64,000 nt of DNA from Lyophyllum atratum. Taxonomy: Eukaryota; Basidiomycota; Agaricomycetes; Agaricales; Lyophyllaceae. Made by a program: the position numbers and the translations under genes. The notes beneath the pieces were generated by a model. It was given only the letters and a program-made list of their open reading frames with translations. It did not search any database and was not told the DNA's origin. The number at the start of each line of letters is the position of its first letter. The first letter of the stretch is position 1. The stretch lies in contig JACGCN010000007.1 of NCBI GenBank assembly GCA_014905825.1, forward strand, positions 2,075,372 through 2,139,371, written 5' to 3'. Positions 58,501-64,000 of this stretch are shown piece by piece.

Positions 58501-61213
58501 ACTGGGACCGCGGCCCACGGCGCCTCAAACTGCCTACAATCACACGAGAATCACAGCTAGTTGCGAGACATGACCACATTACTCCAGCAACGTGGAAAGG
58601 GGACGTGAGATTGTCAAATGTCACCTTACAAACTTGCTGGCGCCGTGGCAGACGTATCATCGAAGAAGCATTTTCTATTTATGCTGACTTATTCGCAACG
58701 ATGGAGGACGAAGAAAACATCACAATCTTGTCACCCTCTGGCCAGCTTCTAGTGAACATCCCCCTTCCCAGTGACGACATTGACGAGAGCGTGGAGGAGA
58801 TTCTCCTCGGGATCCAGCCTGCTCAGCCTCAAGAACACAGCGATGCCAACAATGCCACTAGTGCTTCTGAGGACCAAGTGGTGATCGAGGATGCAGTAGC
58901 TGCCGAGATGGTACATGACGCAACACATGATGATGTTAATCACGATCCTGCGAGCATCAAATCAAGGAACATTTTATATCGAGGCCAGGAAATGTCGAAG
59001 ATAAAGGCACTTAGCTTGTGTAGCAAGTACCGGACGTCGGCTGGATCCACCGATCGTCTTCGACGCGTACAGGATATTGGCCGTCATTTTAGCGCCCGTT
59101 CAGCGAAGTCCGACTCCTGCGTCGACTCGGATAGTGGCGGTACGAGCTCGGGGCTTTTGTTGGTCACTTCAGATCCCATTGCCAGCCTCCTTCGTTGCAA
59201 TGACCGGTACTGGTTATGTATTGGTGAAGTTAATGGCTTGAAGGATGACGGTGAGAGCGTCGATTTCATTGAACACGGCCAACTGGCGGAATCGACCATT
59301 ATGGTATCCTATCAGCTCTTGGGACTACGGCCGACGGATTCGTTAGATGACCCGACTATGAAGATGGACTGGCGAACATACCAGACGCCTTCCGAGCTAT
59401 CATTCACGGTTCCTGGGCGCTTGATCCAGCCCATCAACCCCGACACTTCTGAACCACAATCCGTCGGCGAGAAAGTGTTCTATCTCCTCGAGAGTCGTGT
59501 TCTCGTAGCGCTGGCGGCCAGTATTTTCCAATCGTTGACTGCGACTGAATTTAAATCAGTGCCTCGAACACCTGTGAAGCCAGAATATCCTTACCGGGAA
59601 CGATTAGGTATGATTTTCTCTTGCTGTCGGTGTATCTGGCCCGCACTGAGGAATGACCTAGGAAAGGCAGCATTTTTATGTCAGAGCCAATCAGAACCAG
59701 AATTCGTGGATGGACTTGACCTGGACAATCCCAACTCCATATCTTGTCCCCTCTGCACGTTGCCCAGCATCTTCCTTGATCTGAAACATGGCCAACGAAT
59801 CCTCGAGCATCTCGGCGCCCATATCCTGTTCGACAAAAATGTTGCACGCACCGACGAGCCCTGTGGGTGCTGTCTACGGCCCGGCGCTGTCTGCCTATAC
59901 TATCTGAAAAAGGGAAAAGGCTCTCAGGGAAAGCTGAAGATCGACACGGAACGCACGAGAGCGTGCCCCACGAAACTCACATTCTCGTACAGCGTTGCTG
60001 TGGAGTCAACACAGACAGCTCCCTGCAGTAATGTGCCGATTGCTTGTCCATCGTGCCCCAAGCTGGAACCTGCAGTGTGGCGCTACAATTTGAAACAGCA
60101 TTATTTACGTGCGCACCCCAAAGTCGACCACAACAAGTACGCCCACCTGTGGGAGCTCTCGAACTTCGAGATCGCTGAGATGAAAGAAATATGGAAAAGG
60201 CGTCAGCGCGTGGTGGTGAGAAGAGCAAAGAAGAAGACAAACACACCGGCTCTTGTCATATCGGATGCCCATAGATCTCAAATCCCTGCAGGGTATGTCC
60301 GTTGAGATTGTGGCGACTTGTCGATGATTTACTGAACGTTCGTACCAATTGCTATCGTTCCAGTTCCCGCGAAGTATTGGCAAATATTGATGACGATTCT
60401 GAGGAGGACGTTCGCTCGGACGAAGATGATGAGAAAAGCAGAGAGGACAACGACGAGGAAGTGGGAGGAGACAAGGAGGGTGAGACAGAAGCAGTTGACG
60501 TTGACAGCGATCGTGTGAGTGGTAACACTGCGGCTGAACCTTACGTAGGGTTTCCTGTCGACAATTACGTCCATGAGAACCCCGCGGATTTTGCGCGTTT
60601 GACGGGAGACGACGACGAAGCGTGCACTGAGGGTGCAACAGGTTTAGTAAGTGTCAAAACTTCAACATGAGCACAGAATGACTTACATTTCTTCAGGCCG
60701 CTCCTCCTGTGGCACTAGCCATAGAATCTAGCAATATAGCGGGTGGAGACACTGAATCGACTGCGGTTGCAGGTCCTGAGCAGCAATCGGAAATTGCTAG
60801 TCCCACGCCCATCGCATCAACAACTCACGCAGACGGACATCCGGCTAGTAGGACTACTATACAGTCCACCTTACCTCCCTCGACTTCTGCTGTCATGATC
60901 GCAACGGAGGATCTTCCAACGGGTCGATTTGGAAGGAAGAGGAAGGTCGTCCAAATACATGGCTTGAGCGACTGTGAGTGCGGACTCCAGGCAGATCCCA
61001 AGGCCAAAGATGTTGTGCAGTGCAAACGGGAAGCATGCGAAACGGGATGGGTAAGTCATTTCAAGTATTCTATTGCCGACATAATGCTAATATGCTATTT
61101 AAAATATTCAGTACCATCTACGCTGCATCGGACTTGAGTTAGCGCCCAAGAATTGGGTGTGTAGGACGTGCAAAACGTCAGGAGGAGGGAAAGCACGAAA
61201 ACGACAACACTAA
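55534..61213 (+). CDS. transposase of inner element, 1777 aa, DDE core and PHD finger
   Basis: Seven exons join in phase (55534-55548, 55604-56274, 56330-57458, 57513-60292, 60364-60646, 60697-61050, 61112-61213), summing to 5334 nt. N-terminus: zinc-binding pattern CPECGEKK...H...C (about residues 17-45), probably for DNA binding. Core: HAVLMFDEIASEKRIRLD (Asp550), VSIASDGEKRRG (Asp669), DLTCDKDWKHLFKRLRNLLL (Asp715, His720), and LGTDRLEQLFGILRTMVGNN (Glu895). This order, with the D..H.K..RN step, resembles the RNase H core of P-element/THAP9 transposases. Then a conserved region (CNDRYWLCIGEVNG, SFTVPGRLIQPINP), a Cys/His-rich block (CPLCTLP, DEPCGCCLRPGA, ACPSCPK, WRYNLKQHYLRAHP), an acidic stretch, and a C-terminal PHD finger (DCECGLQ, VVQCKREAC, WYHLRCIG, WVCRTCK). 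No stop or frameshift inside. Similar unnamed proteins recur in mushrooms (from memory). Confidence 0.85.
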
Positions 61214-61331
61214 TTCCATAAATAGAACGCAGATCACCCAATTCGGAAATACATATCACGTGTTTGCTTACGTTGGCCGGTCGGTTCAAGAAACTCACCA
61301 CTAACAAAAAATTCGACTCTAGTTCATGTAT

Positions 61332-61352
61332 TTTAAACCCGCCACCCCCTTG
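61332..61352 (-). repeat. right terminal inverted repeat of inner transposon
   Basis: Read on the minus strand from 61352: CAAGGGGGTG, then GCGGGTTTAAA. It mirrors the left repeat. The present premature stop of the outer gene's N-terminal part (61333-61335) is created by this repeat. Confidence 0.92.
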
Positions 61353-61360
61353 GAGCCTCA
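61353..61360 (+). repeat. 8-bp target-site duplication, right copy
   Basis: GAGCCTCA, identical to 55165-55172. Confidence 0.92.
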
Positions 61361-63030
61361 GCGGCAGCTTTCAGTTGCTTTTCTGACCGTGAGTCATTCG
61401 GATGCGACCTCCAGAAGTCTACGAAGGCCGCTACGAAGCCTGCATATTCAGCCTGGCTGAAATCCATCACCTAATTGACGAAAAAGTAAGTATCCACGTC
61501 ACAATGTGAACTGCGGTGTTAATTACCCCAGCGAATAAACGATCTGTAACCATAATTTTCTGAGCTTCCGCCTCGTGAGCAATGCTCTGTAGAACTGCGT
61601 CGAAATGATACTTGAAGTGCTCAGCACTGGCGCCATTTGTGTACGACATCACTCCAGGAACCCAGCAAAAGAGATTCGGACAGTACGTAGATGTGATCAT
61701 GAGGAGAGAGTTCCGCTCCTTCCACCACCCATGTGCTGCATCGTTAACTGTTCCATTTATCGGACCTTCGAGCAGTTTCTCCTTCACCAGCTGGGAGCGC
61801 ATGAATGGTGTCTGAACTGAGACGACGGTCACGTCGCTCAAGACGGAGTTGATGACGAAATGGGGATGCTGGGAGACAAAAGAGGAAAACGCAGCGATAA
61901 ATCCATCACCACCGACTTCCGTACCCTTCTTGATCTTTTGGCGCTCCTTACTGACCCGATCAGCATTCAACAAGACGTCTGAGATGTCTGCGACCGAATC
62001 CCCCGGTCCTTCTATCCCAGGAACTCCTACAATCAATCCGAGAGGCCCGACCTTTGGATGGGAGTCGACAAGTTCCTGGAAACGGCGTGCCTCGTTGGGA
62101 AGGAGGTGGAGAATATGTGAAGGTCGACGATGAAGATGAAAGCCTCCGTTGGAATAATGGATGCCTCCCGAAAATGTCCACAGCTCGGAGCGAATGTTGC
62201 ACGGCTGGTGGAGAAGCCTCGCGCCGCATGCGCACGGTCCACGCAGCTGGGAAGCGATTCCCTGTGGCGTAGTCTGTGGGCGAGTGACCACTTCACAATC
62301 ACGGTCATCACATTCCATGATACCCATGCAGCGCCGTGTCGATTTTTTCCCTCCCTGCCAGTCCATTGCATGCGAATCTCCCTTACGATCTCCCCCAGAA
62401 ACCTTCATCGCCCAGTGAGCCTTCAAATTGTTTGTCTCAAACACTTCGTTGAACGTGAAATCCCTTTCGAAAAACCCATCCGGCCATCCATCCCAGTCCG
62501 TTACGGTTGGTGTTTTACTTGATGTTCGTTGATGATGAGCTTCGGCAGGGGTAGGACATCCAGATATTTTCGCAGGTGGGCGGGATTCGCTTTTCGTGAT
62601 GGTGGGCGCTGCGAGGGTGACATTCGTCTGAGACTTGATCTCTGCGTGACACATGATATCAATAGACGGAAGTAAATGACGTGAATAAAATACATTACCC
62701 TTCTTTGGCGCTTGTAACTGGGAAAAATTGCCCTGCCGTGGCACGTAGGCGATGATTTGACCTTTGAAATGTATGTTCACAACGAGAAAAGATAGAAGGA
62801 ATCTATACTCACCATTAGAATCATACAGAGGCACTGAATTTTGTAGAAAAGCGGTAAGATCAGCTGGGGGGAGTGGGTTATCCTGCAGCTGGTGCCCAGT
62901 AGCGCCTGATACGCTCTCATGAGGCTTGTCTGGTACAAAGTACCGATATATGTGCTGAAAGAAGCCCTGATAAACAACATTCAGTCAGTATATCATTCAT
63001 TAGTGAGAAACAATCACACACCATAACCAT
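61353..63030 (-). pseudogene. outer transposase gene, N-terminal part (GCM zinc finger, MULE core)
   Basis: Upstream part of the split gene. Exons from a tentative ATG at 63030 (63030-63022, 62966-62813, 62761-62699, 62641-61527, 61470-61353) join in phase. It begins GFFQHIYRYFVPDKPHES and QIIAYVPRQGNFSQLQAP. A GCM/WRKY-type zinc-binding domain follows at about residues 120-240: DWDGWPDGFFERDFTFNEVF, CMGIMECDDRDCEVVTRPQ, LRGPCACGARLLHQPC, GFHLHRRPSHILHLLP. Then the MULE-like transposase core: VVSVQTPFMRSQL, VNDAAHGWWKERNSLLM (Asp near 376), YTNGASAEHFKYHF and MVTDRLFAG (Asp near 441). After KAAAEA the inner transposon begins and brings a stop at 61333-61335, so the natural product would lack the last acidic residue, USP and PHD parts. 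Confidence 0.85.
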
Positions 63031-63176
63031 ATTCCTTCACTACTGTAGTAGAGTAAGAGTTAAAAAGGTCTCCAGAGACGGTACCGACACCAGAGGCTGC
63101 CAGTGGAAAAACCTATAGCATCCCGATCATTGGCTAAATCGGGACTTGGAGCGTGCACCATACCGCCGGCGGCTGC

Positions 63177-63382
63177 GTTGGCGTGCAAACCTGCTTACTT
63201 AGCGTGCAAAGCGTTTCATTAGCGTGCCAGGCTCCCTAGAGGCGTGCAAGGTGGATGCATCGGCGTGCAGTGACACTCGATTGGCGTGCAGCGGTGTTTA
63301 AGGGCGTGCAGGGAGCGTGCGACTAGCGTGGCAAGGCGTGGCATCCGCGTGCGCCTCGCGTGGTGGTGGCTGTGCTAGCGTG
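63177..63382 (+). repeat. GCGTG array, right end of outer transposon
   Basis: More than a dozen GCGTG motifs (mostly GCGTGCA or GCGTGG) spaced about 15-25 bases apart, ending in the 17-mer GTGGCTGTGCTAGCGTG also found at 51769-51785. It lies 5' of the outer gene, so it overlaps the place where that gene's promoter should be. Confidence 0.85.
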
Positions 63383-63539
63383 GCACCCTCTTGACAATCA
63401 CAAGTCACCAAGCCTTCGGGCGGGTTTCTACACCTCTCAGCGCAGTCTGCACAGTATATATATACTTGGGACGCTCATACTAATTGTTTATTCGAGGTTA
63501 CAGTGTCTAATCTTAGTGTTTTGCAACTTGCCACGCCGA

Positions 63540-63598
63540 CACGCTATGCACGCCTGGCCACGCTTGCACGCCTGTGCCACGCCGATTTTCCTGTGCCC
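63540..63598 (+). repeat. 59-bp left terminal repeat (copy 2)
   Basis: 58 of 59 bases match 51953-52011, in the same orientation; sequence on both sides is unrelated. It looks like the left end of a further family member that continues to the right of the window, or a solo end. Confidence 0.85.
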
Positions 63599-64000
63599 AT
63601 TCTGGGAACAGTGGTCGTGCGAAAAGTATACTTATTTGAGCCACAACCTCGTTACAACTTCCCACATCTCTACTTCACTGTGATCATGCTGCATTCCGAA
63701 TCGGCGTCGTCTCAGCCCCTTCTCTATCGCGGATGCGGCAATATCGCAAGGGAGAATAATCAGCTGTATCGGGTATCGCATCTAAGACTGAGTATGTGCA
63801 GATCCTTGGGGGTAGAGACTGGTATATGCCTTATCATTTGAGGCCCCCTGTTCGACTTCCTCAACATCAGCTCTTGCGGTGCTAACATCTTGTCATTCGC
63901 AGTGTCCCGGGGCTTGGTAACGGGCTTTCCATCCTGTTGACTAATTGTAGGCTCTTCCAACGTTCATGAAGAAACTGTTTGGAGGCTGCTACTTCCTCTG
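63599..64000. other. possible start of a further element, no gene seen
   Basis: The minus frame at 63760-63960 shows no motif and does not resemble the C-terminus of the outer transposase. The sequence is cut by the window end. Confidence 0.4.

Larger units (their letters stand above)
55173..61352 (+). mobile_element. inner 6.18-kb DNA transposon, apparently complete
   Basis: Element of 6180 bp with about 21-22 bp inverted repeats beginning CAAGGGGGTG, flanked by a perfect 8-bp target duplication (GAGCCTCA). It is inserted in an exon of the outer transposase gene; taking out the element and one octamer restores that frame (KAAAEA then LIRGCQEHF), which independently proves the borders. Subterminal GGTCGGTTC motifs occur near both ends (about 55212-55220 and 61278-61286). 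Eight-base duplications are typical of the hAT, P and Zisupton-type groups. It carries one multi-exon gene (55534-61213) filling most of its length, so it may be autonomous. The left and right untranslated flanks are about 360 and 140 bp. Confidence 0.93.
51953..63382 (-). mobile_element. outer GCGTG-end DNA transposon (GCM-MULE-USP-PHD type)
   Basis: Proposed limits run from the CACGCTA left terminus (51953) to the TAGCGTG right terminus (63382): 11,430 bp, or about 5.24 kb without the insert and one target duplicate. The ends are short imperfect inverted repeats (CACGCTATGCAC against CACGCTAGCAC) with GCGTG-rich arrays inside, oriented inward on both sides. The body is one minus-strand transposase gene, split by a second transposon. 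No target-site duplication could be recognised at these limits, so the true ends may differ by some bases. Confidence 0.7.

Noticed and set aside
55534..61213. KDZ-type transposase in the inner element
   Set aside because: Typical KDZ core blocks (for example the YDIACQW motif and the late GRTDGE.PER segment) are not present; the acidic residue order fits P-like cores better.
51953..63382. A target-site duplication for the outer element
   Set aside because: Bases outside the proposed ends do not match over 8-11 positions, so none is claimed.

Overview
The window is nuclear DNA from a filamentous basidiomycete, most likely an Agaricomycete. Evidence: genes are broken by many short GT-AG introns (about 45-65 nt), and the families are typical of mushrooms and wood or litter decayers (DUF6699 proteins, F-box-like proteins with acidic tails, cutinases, HsbA, GH3 and GH30 enzymes, a Tet-like dioxygenase, Helitron pieces). 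There are no prokaryotic operons and no recognisable RNA genes. Exon junctions were set by hand, using splice signals, frame continuity and family resemblance.

Positions 1-34 kb are a gene region of mostly short genes for secreted or lineage-specific proteins: a 5'-partial GH3 beta-glucosidase (to 2995), an MFS transporter remnant (3.1-3.4 kb), a GH30 glucanase (5132-7574), two paralogous small secreted proteins (8.2 and 25.4 kb, the first frameshifted), three DUF6699 genes (10.2, 13.6 and 20.8 kb), two tandem F-box-like genes (15.0-17.7 kb, minus), a cysteine-rich secreted protein (18.3 kb), two intact cutinases (22.4 and 31.3 kb) with a degraded third between them (24.3 kb), and an HsbA-type surface-binding protein (28.9 kb). 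The enzymes suggest work on beta-glucans and plant polyesters. From 34.3 to 38.9 kb is a 14-exon gene for a 1281-residue EF-hand and zinc-finger protein.

From 39 kb to the end the window is dominated by repeats and mobile elements: GCGTG-rich arrays (39.0, 51.7 and 63.2 kb), a 164-bp satellite with exact period, a 119-bp triplicate, an apparently intact Tet-like 2OG-Fe(II) dioxygenase gene (minus, 42.7-44.6 kb), a truncated Helitron Rep gene (47.7-51.1 kb), and a nested pair of DNA transposons at 52-63.4 kb.

The nested pair is the main discovery. The outer element carries a minus-strand gene of 1468 codons in which a GCM/WRKY-type zinc finger and MULE-like DDE transposase are fused to a USP-type deubiquitinase domain and a PHD finger. 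This gene is split by a 6180-bp element (55173-61352) with inverted repeats beginning CAAGGGGGTG and a perfect 8-bp target duplication, GAGCCTCA. Removing the insert and one duplicate restores the outer frame exactly. The insert carries one 1777-residue protein of its own: N-terminal zinc ribbon, a DDE/RNase H-like core resembling P-element/THAP9 transposases in order, a cysteine-rich region and a C-terminal PHD finger. Two unrelated transposons here have thus each acquired a PHD finger.
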